The notes under the pieces were generated by a model. The model was not told the DNA's origin, made no database searches, and saw only the letters and a list, made by a program, of their open reading frames with translations. Made by a program: the position numbers and the translations under genes. Source: Anthopleura xanthogrammica (Eukaryota; Cnidaria; Anthozoa; Actiniaria; Actiniidae). From it: 64,000 nucleotides of DNA. This document shows positions 44,201 to 61,332 of the stretch, one piece after another; within the stretch, counting starts at the first letter, position 1, and the number at the start of each line of letters is the position of its first letter. The DNA lies in NCBI GenBank assembly GCA_964019055.1, contig OZ025220.1:8678647-8742646 (forward strand), written 5' to 3'.

Positions 44201-47200
44201 ATTTATAGTTTATGATTTATCCAAACCACAATTTTTAGGGGGGACCTGGCCCCCCAAAATAAGTGGGGGGGCCAGTGCCCCCTGGCCCCCCGCTTCTACC
44301 GGCCCTGCATCATCATTATCATGGTCGGCCATTATTTCAAGCCCAGGCTAATATTCAAATACCATACATTATTTCTCAACAGGTAGAGAGACAGACAAGT
44401 CATTTGCTTCACAAGAAGGCCAAAGGGAGTTGGCTGCTACAGCCAAATTCCAAAGACTCATAATAGCCTCGCTTCACAGAGGACACGAGTATGGAAACAT
44501 TGAAACAATAAAGCAAGAATTATCAGCCAAAGTAATGGAACTGGCACCTGATGGAGTAACCAATGAAAAGATGGTAAGTGGAAAATATGGATGGGATCAG
44601 GACAGAAAAGTTTAGAAAAACTGGGGTCACTACACTGTATAATATACAATATATGATTTGCATGTCTATATATAGTCACCTAACAAACACAGCCCAAAAT
44701 ATCTATAAATAAAAACCAAGGGTGGTGTAGCTGTACTGAACTCGCCTTTCACTTCTGGGGTCTTGGGTTCAATTCTTTACTAGATAGTGGCATCACATTC
44801 AAATTTGATCTGAGTTAGCCATGTCCTGACTTAAATCTTAGCTTCCCAGAGGTTGTTTCAGGGTTCGATCTGTGAGTTAGCCATGCCCTGACTTAGATCA
44901 GCCCAGAGGTTGTTTCAGGGTTCGATCTGTGAGTTAGCCATGCCCTGACTTAGATCAGCTTAGAGATTGTTTCAGGGTTCGGTCTGTGAGTTAGCCATCC
45001 CCTGACTTGTAGATCAGCCCAGAGGTTGTTTCAGCAATCGATCTGTAAGTTAGCCTTGTTCTGACTTTGATTAGCCCAGAGGTTGTCTCATGGTTTGATC
45101 TGTAAATTTTTGATTCATTTACTATATAGGTACCTTTCCTCTCTGATGGAGGTGATATCGGGTCACGTGATACTTTGCATCAAGGAACAAGTGAAGTAAG
45201 TGGAGATTATGTCATAGAGGAAGTGGAAAGAAAAGGAGGTGAAAGTCAAAGACGTTTGGTGTTGCTTAGTAATGCTGATGTTATCCAATCAGAAGCAAGA
45301 ATAAAAATTGGTAAGGAGGTGAAAAGTCTAACAACTGATTTTATAGGCTTTTTCGATAAACAGGAAGCATGCATTGTGGTCTAGCTTGGGTACACCATAT
45401 AAAAGGTATGATAAACAAAAGATGTTTGTAACTAAGCTACCAGTTGAGTTGACCTTCAGAACAAACTCAAGGTCAACCAATCAGAATTGAGGATCCAACA
45501 TCGTATTTTTAATAGCATTTCCCATTATTCTGCCAAGAGAATTTATGAAATACGGGTTCTTCCTTCTTTAAATTAATCATCACATTAAAATTAAGGTCCA
45601 TTTTCAGAATTTTTTTTTTTGCTTGTTACAGTCAAAATCTAATGCCTTTTACCTCAATTACCCTTTTCTCACACAGAAAGAAAAAGCGTGAAAGGAAAAA
45701 AAGGAAAAACGAAAAAGAAGACAGAGTCTCGTGTAGATCATTCTTACTTGTTTGATGTACATCACCAGGCGATAGTGGCTGGGTTGGCTTTTGTTGAAGG
45801 AATTACTGACAAAGGTAAAAATACAGACCCTTTATACGGGCATGTTTTCCTGTTTCAATCCATGTGTCATTTCCTTGAGTATCATTTCTTTGTTTAATGC
45901 TTGTGCATAAGAAGATACATGAATATCAATACAACTCAAACAAAGTATCTTATTCTCAAGAGAATGACATGTGGTCTGAAATGGGAAAACATTGTGGACA
46001 AGATGAAGGTTTATAGGGTACAAAATTTACGATAACTTACAGGCGCTTCTCAATGGCATGCACTAGATTGTACAACTAATAAACCATTCACATTTCCCTG
46101 TGTCATCTTGAAAGGTTGCCATGCCTTTGCATTAAAGCGAGACATTATGTGACCTTGCAATGATAGAGACATTTTTACCACCTTGGACACGTCTCTATCA
46201 TTGCAAGCTCACCATTCATCTCACTTCGATGCAAAGGTACGGCTACCTTTCAAGATGGTGCAGGGAACTGTGAAGTGGGCTGAAAACTTGCTGATATCTA
46301 TTTTTTTCACAGCCTCGAAGAAATTGGGTCTTTTAGTTGGTCTAGGTGGTGGTTGCCTGTCAATGTTTATTCACAAGTTCTACCCACAGGTTAGTGAAAG
46401 GAGTGGGAACCTCTGTGGTTAAGGGTTGGGTCCCTGGACTCATCACCACCTGTGAGTAGAGATACTTGGTGGTTCATTCCTGTGCTTTGAGGGTTTACTC
46501 TGGGTTCTCCTGTTTTCCTCCCTCCCCAAAAATCAACTTCTAAATTCTAAATAGATTATGGAATGAAGATCACAGATTTGTTGGGCACTTGCTATGGACC
46601 CCTTTCACGTGACATCAAAGCAGCTCAATTTGGAGGCCAAAACAAAAGAATTTCAATCTCCTGAGAATTGGGTCCTATTGTTTCGCCCTCCAAATTGAGC
46701 TGCATTCCAACGTGTTGCAAGGGGTCTATTAAGTGCTACCCTCGTAAAACAAGGATGATTTGCTTATGAAGATATGTTAGATTCAGTTTTCTATTTTTCT
46801 CTAGATTGTTCTAGATGCAGTAGAACAAGACCCTGAAATGGTTGACGTCGCAAAGAAATGGTTCAACTGCACTGAAGATGATCGACTTAAGATTTTTACT
46901 AAAGATGGGCAGGACTTCATCAAACATGCATCGACCCAAGGTGACAAACCAAAGAAAAATAATTTTTATATTGAAGACTGTAATTATTACAGTCTTCAAT
47001 ATAAGAGACAATTATTTGGGGCGAGGGACAGGCATTTTCCCGCCTTTTTTCCTTAGAGTGAGCAAATGTGCATGGCTTTTCCAAATTTCCCATTTGCTTT
47101 TTGGTCGGTTACTTGTTACTTGACAACCAATGTTTCTTACATCGTTGCAGATCCAAAGCCGTGTTATCACATGATCATATTTGACGAAGGCATAAAAAGT

Positions 47201-47648
47201 AAGGCTCCGAATTCTATGCCTCCACCAATCAGCTTGCTAGAGCCAGTCTCCCTCGCCTCTGTCAAGGAAATTCTTCATAAACAAGGTTGGTACAGCCGTT
47301 CTACAGGTTCTCTGGCAAATAGCTGGTCCATGTTTTAAACCAGTTTTGTGTTCCTTTCTAGGAGTTTTTATCATCAACTTCAGATGCAGTAACACCGAAG
47401 CTACCAGAATTAAAATCCTCCAAAACCTTCAGTCATTATTCCATGAGGTGTTTCTTCTAAGACTAGAGTCAGACTCTGAAATCATCTTCGCGTTGCCAGA
47501 AAAAAGGGACCCAGAACTGAAGCAAAACTCCAGGATGAGCCAGATCAAGAATTCGGTTGGGGAGTTACAAAAGAGCGGAGAAAGTTCCAAGAGTTGGGAT
47601 GAAGACATGGACCTCTGTTATGTTATGGATAACTTGCAGATTTTGTAA
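41243..47648 (+). CDS. METTL13: METTL13 (eEF1A lysine and N-terminal methyltransferase)
   Basis: Eleven exons join in phase to 685 codons plus stop (human 699): 41243-41560, 41948-42242, 43031-43171, 43744-43902, 44383-44573, 45130-45310, 45677-45814, 46313-46389, 46805-46940, 47151-47285, 47362-47648. The start [20 protein letters not shown] is almost that of human METTL13. The N-terminal methyltransferase domain has the SAM motif [12 protein letters not shown] and [10 protein letters not shown]. The C-terminal one has [13 protein letters not shown], a DxV/LD acidic strand (IVLDAVEQD) and CYHMIIFDE. In the human protein the N-terminal domain methylates eEF1A Lys55 and the C-terminal domain the eEF1A N-terminus. 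A Lys-rich linker ([12 protein letters not shown]) separates the two halves, as in human. Introns host several MITEs. The 3' end faces ILF2. Confidence 0.96.
42443..42593. mobile_element. Hairpin MITE (family J) in METTL13 intron 2
   Basis: Arms TGAGCAGAAGTCATCTTCAG and CTGAAGATGACTTCTGCTCA, plus GGTGAATGAAAGAC and GTCTTTCATTCACC. Loop of about 40 bp. Confidence 0.88.
42691..42867. mobile_element. MITE family E, copy 2 (METTL13 intron 2)
   Basis: 177 bp, same ends as copy 1 (CAGAGCTTTCAATA ... TATTGAAAGCTCTG) with an apparent CTTAG duplication at its borders. Confidence 0.92.
43440..43725. repeat. ~125-bp tandem repeat rich in TCTG/TCCA
   Basis: Two and a half units with TCTGTCTGTCTGTCCATCTTCC, CATCTACCCATT and GGCTGGCTGTCCACAATTCT, in METTL13 intron 3. 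The Ser/Val/Cys-rich frames are artefacts. Confidence 0.88.
44718..45090 (+). mobile_element. tRNA-derived SINE with intact pol III boxes and ~59-bp VNTR body
   Basis: A-box TGGTGTAGCTG at 44723-44733 and B-box GGTTCAATTCT at 44766-44776 both fit the consensus fully and lie 43 bp apart. The body has five units of GAGTTAGCCATGCCCTGACT plus CAGAGGTTGTTTCAGGGTTC. Lies in METTL13 intron 5. Confidence 0.8.
45828..46005. mobile_element. Family B complete inverted-repeat copy
   Basis: Left arm GCATGTTTTCCTGTTTCAAT and right arm CTGAAATGGGAAAACATTG, with inner CTTTGTTTAA/CAAACAAAG. This copy shows that family B is a hairpin MITE. Confidence 0.85.
46087..46282. mobile_element. Hairpin MITE family C, copy 3 (METTL13 intron 7)
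   Basis: Begins TTCACATTTCCCTGTGTCAT and ends GGTGCAGGGAACTGTGAAG. Inner arms GCAATGATAGAGAC and GTCTCTATCATTGC. Confidence 0.88.
46595..46728. mobile_element. Hairpin MITE family A copy (METTL13 intron 8)
   Basis: Begins TGGACCCCTTTCACGTGACA and ends TTGCAAGGGGTCTA with the internal arms intact. Confidence 0.92.
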
Positions 47649-47799
47649 TAAGCATTACTCGCACAGAGAAAACGAACAATTTTTAACAAGGAATGCAACA
47701 ACAACAAGAATGCATGAAGAAAGTGAATGGAAATATTATGGGCAATGTGAAAGTAGAGAATGGAGTACAGATTGTAACAAGGGAAATCTAGAATTTTCT

Positions 47800-48000
47800 G
47801 TAAGGAAAGAAAGAAAGCAAGCAAGCAAGCAAGCAGGAAGGAAGGAAGGAAGGAAGGAAGGAAGGAAGGAAGGAAAGAAAGAAAGAAAGAAAGAAAGGAA
47901 GGAATGAAAAGAGAAAGATAAAAAAAGAAAGAAAGAGAGAACAAAAAGAAAAAGGAGAAAAGAAAAAAAAAATAGCAAAGAATGAAAAAATGAAGGAAAG
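47800..48000. repeat. (GGAA)n/(GAAA)n purine tract
   Basis: GCAA, GGAA and AGAA tetranucleotide runs just 3' of METTL13. The Arg/Lys-rich frame through it is an artefact. Confidence 0.93.
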
Positions 48001-48199
48001 AAAGGAAAAGATAGGTATTAAAGAAACGAAAGATGAATTGAATTCACATTTAATGATTCATTACTACACTACATCGTATACTGAAATATAACATAGATGC
48101 TGTTTTAGTTGTCAAAGAAATAAAATACTTTTAAGAAAGAAAAATGAAATAGAATGTACATTATGCATCTCTTTCACGATATTTTACAAACATGGTTAA

Positions 48200-48660
48200 A
48201 ATAGTGAGCTAGAAAGTGTTTCAGTTAAGGTAGATTTTGTATGAGTGGGAAACACCAAATCGCTGTTTATTTTTCATTGGCTGAGAGAAAAGTCATTCAA
48301 ACGTGAATGTGTTACACCGACCAATAAACGATCAGAAGCCATTTGAATGTTGGAAAAGTAGGTCACATGCACCTTGAGTTTAAATTTAATTGGTTTAAAC
48401 TAGAGTCACTCAAACAATGCCGACCAATAAATGAATGGAAGCCATTTGAGTGTTTGAAAAGCAGGTCACATGTTCCAGAGTTCATTTTGATTGGTTCTTG
48501 AGAAATCATTCATAACAAAAATGGTCAAGTAGAAACATAAACGAAGGAACCAAACGAAGCCATTTAAAAATTATAACAGCAAGTCTCGTGCTCCTGGAAC
48601 ACTAATTTTGATTGGCCAAGACTGAAATCTTTAAGGAATGCCGAGCAATGGAAATATTTT
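48200..48660. repeat. Degenerate ~115-bp tandem repeat between METTL13 and ILF2
   Basis: Three to four diverged units with GACCAATAAA, AGCCATTTGA, AGCAGGTCACATG and TTTTGATTGG. Confidence 0.75.
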
Positions 48661-48726
48661 GAGTTTCCCACTCATAAAAAAATATTTTCATCACTGTGCG
48701 ATAAATCAAGATTTGTACCAGTTTAA

Positions 48727-55456
<6,730 letters not shown>

Positions 55457-55599
55457 GGCTGATAGTAATAATAATAAAATCACTTTTTGCAAATTTAATT
55501 GAAACCTGCTCCTAAACCCTATATCTCTACTATTGGAATAACTCATCATTTATGGTATATAATTGGATAAATGTTATAAATGTTGGGTGATATGAGCTC

Positions 55600-56030
55600 G
55601 TAAGGATGTGCTCTTGAGCACCATCACTATACTGTGTACCTCATCATTGTCGTTATCATTTACTATCATCATCAACATTCTTGCTTGTCATTGCTATCAT
55701 CATGTCATTACCAACATCACCATCATCATTGCCATCATCATCATCACCTTCATCATTACCATCATCAGTCATCATCACCATCATCCTCACCATCATCATA
55801 GCCATCATCAGTCATCATCATCATCACCATTGCCATCATCGGTCATCGTCACCATCATCATCAGTCATCATCGTCATCACAATTGCCATCATCGGTCATC
55901 GTCACCATCACCATCATCATCAGTCATCATCATCATCACCATTGCCATCATCAATCATTGTCACCATCATATCATATATCACTATCATTATCATGCACTG
56001 ACATCACCACCACCAACTTTATGTAACAAC
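55600..56030. repeat. ATC-rich trinucleotide tract upstream of ILF2
   Basis: CATCATCACCAT mixtures with a recurring ~60-bp higher-order unit (GCCATCATC..GTCATC). Confidence 0.88.
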
Positions 56031-56049
56031 ACTATCATATACTGAATTC

Positions 56050-56500
56050 TATCATTACAATTTGAGTTCTTTTTAGTTTTCTCCTGTTCCTTGAGGCATC
56101 TTCGAATAAGCTTAATAATCTCTGAACATGTTTTGAAGTTCAACTTAGAGCGAGTTACCTAAAAGGTTATTCTCAAAGAGATTACAATTGTCTATGTATC
56201 CTGGAAAGCGAAAAATACGCCTAAAACGATTATTGAATTCATTGCTCTTCTTTAACAGCAGAGATAACAACGATTCAAAGATAAATAAGATAAATTAGAG
56301 TCTTTCTTCCAAAATACCGGCTTCGAATTTGATTGTATTCAGCATTTTCAATCTTCAATCAACTAAACTTCCTGAAACTTTTTCGATATTTTATACAATT
56401 TATTGGCAAAATTTAACAAAATAATTAGTTAAAAATAGAAGTATAGCACATATTTTAGCCATATGTATTTGAAATAAAAGCTTACCTTTAGTTAAAAGAG
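56050..56500. other. Intergenic, no gene seen
   Basis: AT-rich sequence without supported exons. Confidence 0.45.
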
Positions 56501-56654
56501 AAGAAAATGAAGGTTGAAGTTGAAAACAAGAAACAGACGCCGGTCAACAACACAGACACATGGAGTACATCCGGGATATGGAATATTTACTTTACCACAG
56601 GAAGCCCAGAAAATGGATTCGAACTTCGTTATTCGGTTTTCGATCAGGTTCGTT

Positions 56655-56711
56655 CATTCGTTCTTTCTTTCTTTCTTTCTTTCCTTTCTTTCTTCCTTCC
56701 TTCCTTCCTTC

Positions 56712-56770
<59 letters not shown>

Positions 56771-56850
56771 ACTATCTATTTATCTATCTATCTTTCTTTC
56801 CTTCTTTCTTTCTTCCTTTCTTTCTTTTCCTTCCTTCCTTCTTTTTTTGA
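56655..56850. repeat. (TTTC)n / (TTCC)n pyrimidine microsatellite
   Basis: CTTT units with CTTC interruptions and a TATC block, near the 3' side of the fucosyltransferase-like gene. Confidence 0.95.
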
Positions 56851-57028
56851 CTCAACAGTTATCTGCGACAGAGCTGGGTTTTGATTCAAGCAGAGGAGGA
56901 AAGGAAAAAAGTAAATGGTCATCAACACATATCTTATAAATTGAATTTTTTATTTGTTATGCTCATATTGTTTCAATTTCAATCGGGTTCTTTTTACTAT
57001 AATTCAAATTATAGTTCTTCATAAACAC

Positions 57029-58676
57029 TCAGTTAGCATTCTTCCTCTGTTCAGGCGCCAAAATCACTTTCTCTTTATCCAACTCACACTTCTCCCCAGA
57101 AACAAACGAATTGACAGAAAACTGTCTCAGCCCAAGGATAACAGTACTGAAAGTACTACTCGATGTAAGAATAAAAAAATCGCATTCCACGAGCATAAGT
57201 TGGTCCATTAACAGATCCCTAAAGATTTCCTGATGACCAGATTTGCTAACGTCCAAGTGCTTAGGAATAATGTTAAGCGTGACTAGCTTATCGGGGTAAT
57301 CCTTTAGCGCTTGCTTTTTTAAATCGATATTATCAACCGCCAACACCCAAGTAAATTTCTTTTTTCTTAAGTTGAAGAATTTTTGTTGGAGAGCTTTTTC
57401 TACACGTTCAGCGCAGACAAATACGCGTTTTGTGTCTTTTGTTCGTACACTGAGCGGATTGTTACTACCAAACTGGTAATCGCTGGTGCGTAAATGAATC
57501 CCAATCAGAGGCCCATCTCTTTTCGTGTCCAGCTCTGACTTCACTTTATTAAACTCTCTCATTAATGTTTTTGATTTCTTGAACAGAAAATTCATTGCGC
57601 ACCCAATCATGCTATAAGGGTAGCTATTCTTTTTCATTGGTAGTCCAATTTCTTTTGCTCGTGTCTTTAGGTGAGGGTTGTCCCATAGTTTATCAGCAAA
57701 GTACCATATAGTGGCCAGGTTCTCTACTGGAAAATTTAGGTAAGAATTGAAGTTAACTCCTTGACTCCAGTGTAGAAAGTTCCCCTCTCTTGCAGCATGA
57801 AAATGATCATAACCAGCTATCCTTTCCAGCCCCCAGTATCCCTTCCTGGACTTCATTTCCTGGAATTTGAACTCATTATAAGTCCAGTCTATCTTATTGG
57901 GTTGTAAATAGGTTTCGAGTAGTTCTGGTCCGCCCCAGTGAATCATAAACGTCCTATTTAGGAGAACCGCTAAGTAGAACACAGATACCAGACCAATCAT
58001 CCTGTTGCCATAGCCACCACAGCCACCACTGTGACCTGCGCAGTAGTAGATTAGGAATTTTCTGTCCTTGCTTTGGGAGTTAAGACTGTTGGCATGGTAA
58101 CGGATGTAATCTTGTTTCCATTTGCCGTCGCACGTGAAGGTTTTGGAGGTGTGAAAAAGGTTGTCTTGGGAGGAACCAGTGTCTTGGGGAAAAAAAAGAA
58201 AACAAAAAGAAAAATTTAAGAGAAAAAATAATAGAAATTGCTATGGTACGATAAAATTTCTGAGTAGTGACAATGGTACTGCACATGCTTGAAAAATATG
58301 GCGGGAAAATGGTGGACCATTCTCATTCTATGAGCCCGCGTTAACTTCGGTCTTCGACTTAGCGAGCTAGCTGCAGTTAAAACGAAGAACTCTTGGCGTA
58401 TCAAATATTGACACTATGTTTTGATTGGCAATTAAAGCAGCAGTAAAAACAATGTTATACTTTCTTTGCTTTAAGATACAATGTCATTTTTTCTAAATAT
58501 ATTTTCATTCTATATGTTCTATCGCTTTTATCTGACGTGGGCTCCCTGTGGTAAAACTTCTTGTACATACCAAATAAATCGAGTAGATATGTAAGATATT
58601 CTGGCCGGGTTATGAAGGTTATCAGTAATATCAGCACTGCTCCAACAACCAAGACAAAATTCTTCTTTAAGGCCAT
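57029..58676 (-). CDS. Fucosyltransferase-like type II membrane protein
   Basis: Two exons join in phase: 58571-58676 (ATG) and 57029-58182, 419 residues. Exon 1 is a short basic start plus an anchor (FVLVVGAVLILLITFI). Exon 2 begins with a Cys-containing stem (FTCDGKWKQDYIRYHA), then a GGCGGYGNRMIGLVSVFYLA block that resembles the glycine-rich nucleotide-sugar region of NodZ/alpha-1,6- and O-fucosyltransferases, RTFMIHW, the basic motif IGIHLRTSDYQ (family HxR pattern), and DFFILTSSSTFSTVILGLR near the end, the usual C-terminal donor-binding segment. These point to a GDP-fucose-using enzyme in the Golgi. The exact GT family and acceptor cannot be fixed by eye. AATAAA on the minus strand near 56952 fits its 3' end. 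Confidence 0.72.
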
Positions 58677-58680
58677 CTTA

Positions 58681-59430
58681 CGATCGGTCGTTAATGAAAG
58701 GGTCGTTCCCAGGCTCCTCGGTCACCGGCTCAGCTGAACAGCACAGACCAAAACACAGCTTATTTCAACGTGTTTATCAACTAAAAAATAACAGAAATCC
58801 AGTATAAGGAAAGAGAAACTAAGTTGTAATTAAATAATTATGCGAGATATTATGATTCTGAGTTTTTCGGAAAAGTTGGAGCCGAGTCTGACTACCAGCG
58901 AACCGATTTCTTTACGTGAAACGCTGTAGCACTTCACGGTGTTTGCATAACGATCACGCAACAAGCTAACGCACATTTTAACGCTTCTAAACCTTTAACT
59001 TTCATTTATACTTTTCGTGGATTCAAAGCGGTCCAGGAGAAAAGAGATAAAAGCGTTCAAAGCAAGCACCATGGCTTCCAGCTATTAGGGAAAACATTCA
59101 GTTGACTTTTCATGCGGAATCAGAAGCAAGAAAGCAATAAAAGTACATTGAGAAATTAAAGGGACAAAGCCACTTAAATTTTAAACAGTTCTGATCCTCA
59201 AAAACTTACCAAAAGTTCTTTTAAAATGAAGTTTATAGGTCGATCTTTTGGACGGCCATATTCGTCGATGAATATCGGAATACGTAAGCTGCTTATTATG
59301 CAAAATTATGCAACAACTATGCTTCAGTGAGTTTGAATTTATTCATTTTTAGTCAGCTAAAACTGAGAAGATAAAGCAAAATTTTCTTTGAATTTTAGAT
59401 TCAGCTAGGATAGACTCAGTTGTCACGTGA
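58681..59430. other. 5' flank of fucosyltransferase-like gene and intergenic
   Basis: No gene seen. Confidence 0.45.
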
Positions 59431-59435
59431 AAAAG

Positions 59436-59720
59436 TACCATATTGCTCGCGCAATGTGCATCAAAGCTCACAAAGCACTCAAGGGAATGGGAAAGTGAGT
59501 TCTTTAAAAATGTAACAGGGAAAATCAAAGGAACTATCAGAAAAAAAGTACTCTGTTTTTTTCGTCTGCTGAAATCCTTTTATTTCCATAGAAAATATTG
59601 AAGGAAAAAATTGTCAAATAAATTTTTACAGGAGCCAAAAAAGCGTAAGAACTCACTTTCCCATCATGCTTTGTGTTATAATTTCGAGCTCATGCACATC
59701 GGCTAATAGCACCATATTCG
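59436..59720. mobile_element. Hairpin MITE (family K)
   Basis: Left arm AAAGTACCATATTGCTCGCG and GGGAAAGTGAGTTCTT; right arm AAGAACTCACTTTCCC and TAATAGCACCATATTCG. A partial copy at about 4302-4395 shares GGGAAAGTGAGTTCTTTAAA. Confidence 0.8.
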
Positions 59721-60100
59721 TATCTTTTTAAAAAGAGAATGGGCGATTTTGAAAAACATAGAAACGAGGCAAGTTATCCTTTTCTAAAAAATACAACCTT
59801 TTTTGTCAGAGGGCGAAAAGGAAAAAAAAACTGCTATCTTTGACCTGAAACTGAAGCATTATGACAAATCTAGAATTTTTATATTACATTAGGCATAATT
59901 TTTTCCATTCGAAATCTCTTGGGAATGGAATTTTTTGTCTCAGTTTCAACCATGTTAGTATATTGTTATGCATTACTGGAAAAGAAAGAAATAATACTTA
60001 AGGAATGACATAGAAAGGGAATATTTTTTTTGAGTTAAATATTTACCTCCTACTCCTCCCTAGAATAAATTTACGACATCACGCATTACGCATGCGCATT
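59721..60100. other. Intergenic, upstream of antizyme gene
   Basis: AT-rich. ACGCATTACGCATGCGCATTACGCGC at 60081-60106 contains an NRF1-like GCATGCGC core and may be the antizyme promoter (inference). Confidence 0.45.
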
Positions 60101-60309
60101 ACGCGCAAAGGTTTATAACCCCCCGCAAAGAATCAGCTTTTATTGCATTTTTGTCGGAGCTTTCAAAGTCTCTTCTTTTAGAGCGTTTTAAAAATTCTTC
60201 AAGCCTCTACACTGCCTAGGCAGTCAACGATCAACAATTTCTCCGAAAGGGAAGAAAGAAAATCAAGACCCTAATCAAAAATTTCCGGGGAAGACTTCAA
60301 AACAACCCT
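60100..60309 (+). other. Antizyme 5' non-coding exon (predicted)
   Basis: Followed by a strong donor GTAAGT at 60310. The start of transcription is not defined. Confidence 0.5.
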
Positions 60310-61332
60310 GTAAGTTGAACGAGTTGTTGTAACATGTCCGCCATCTTGTCTTCTTCTTCGATATTAATAGTCCTCATTTAGTTGCTAATTTTATGTGTTT
60401 TTATTGTTTTTATTGCAAACTACCTGTCGTTATCCAAAAACATTCTCTTTTTTGAAATATAGGTATTCTTATTTAATTTTGATAGCAGTTTTTACAACTT
60501 TTATCGGAAGAAGTCGAAAAGCCATTTCGTGACAACAACATCAAAACGACATCGATATCTTTCTCATGCAGATGCACAATTATTGAAACTTTCCTACACT
60601 AAAACTCTTTTTCTCGTTAAATCATTGCTTTCCTAAGCAAAAAATGGCTGGAAATTATAATTATGGAGGGATAATCGTAGTTAAACTCTGAATTATGTAA
60701 CAAAGCTTCCGTGGTTTGTAAACGTATCGTAATACAAGCATTTCAGCTCAAAATTTATTTTCACATTCATTTTGAATTTATTATTTATCATAATCCTTTC
60801 TAAGCCTCGTTTATACTTTGTAGTTTTATTTTTCGACTTATTTTGGTAGCTTTACGATTTTCATTCTGTTTTTTTAAGGGTTTTTTTGGTTTATTTTTAT
60901 TGCGCAAGTATTGCAAGCGTATCAAATATCTCAGCCTAGAACAGTTCGAAAGGTTCAAAGTTTGGTTTCAATAGGCGTATTATCTATTTTGTTCGCCTTT
61001 AGGTGGTAAAAATCAGTTAAAATCCTAAGATTTTTCCAAATTTTGACCAGATATTCCACTGAACCAGCTGTATTTTTTTGTGTGTTTTTGTTTTTACTAA
61101 ATGCAAATAAGTTGGGGTGTCGTATTCAATTCTTGCATAACAATAAGCTCAATAGACCATTTCACGGTTGTCGTCGATCAACCTCAGCCTCGATAGTGTG
61201 TAATATGTTCTTTAGAATCAATATTTGATATTTGGAAAATCCTTTGAAAACTTCTTTGAAATTATGATATTGTTGAAACATGTATTTTATTAATTGTTGG
61301 TTTTACTTTTTATCATATTTAGGGAGCCAAAA

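Noticed and set aside
47557..47978. Lys/Arg- or Phe/Leu/Ser-rich frames after METTL13
   Set aside because: Purine tetranucleotide repeat; the METTL13 stop at 47646-47648 is well supported.
55600..56045. Ser/His/Ile-rich frames upstream of ILF2
   Set aside because: Translation of ATC-rich repeats.
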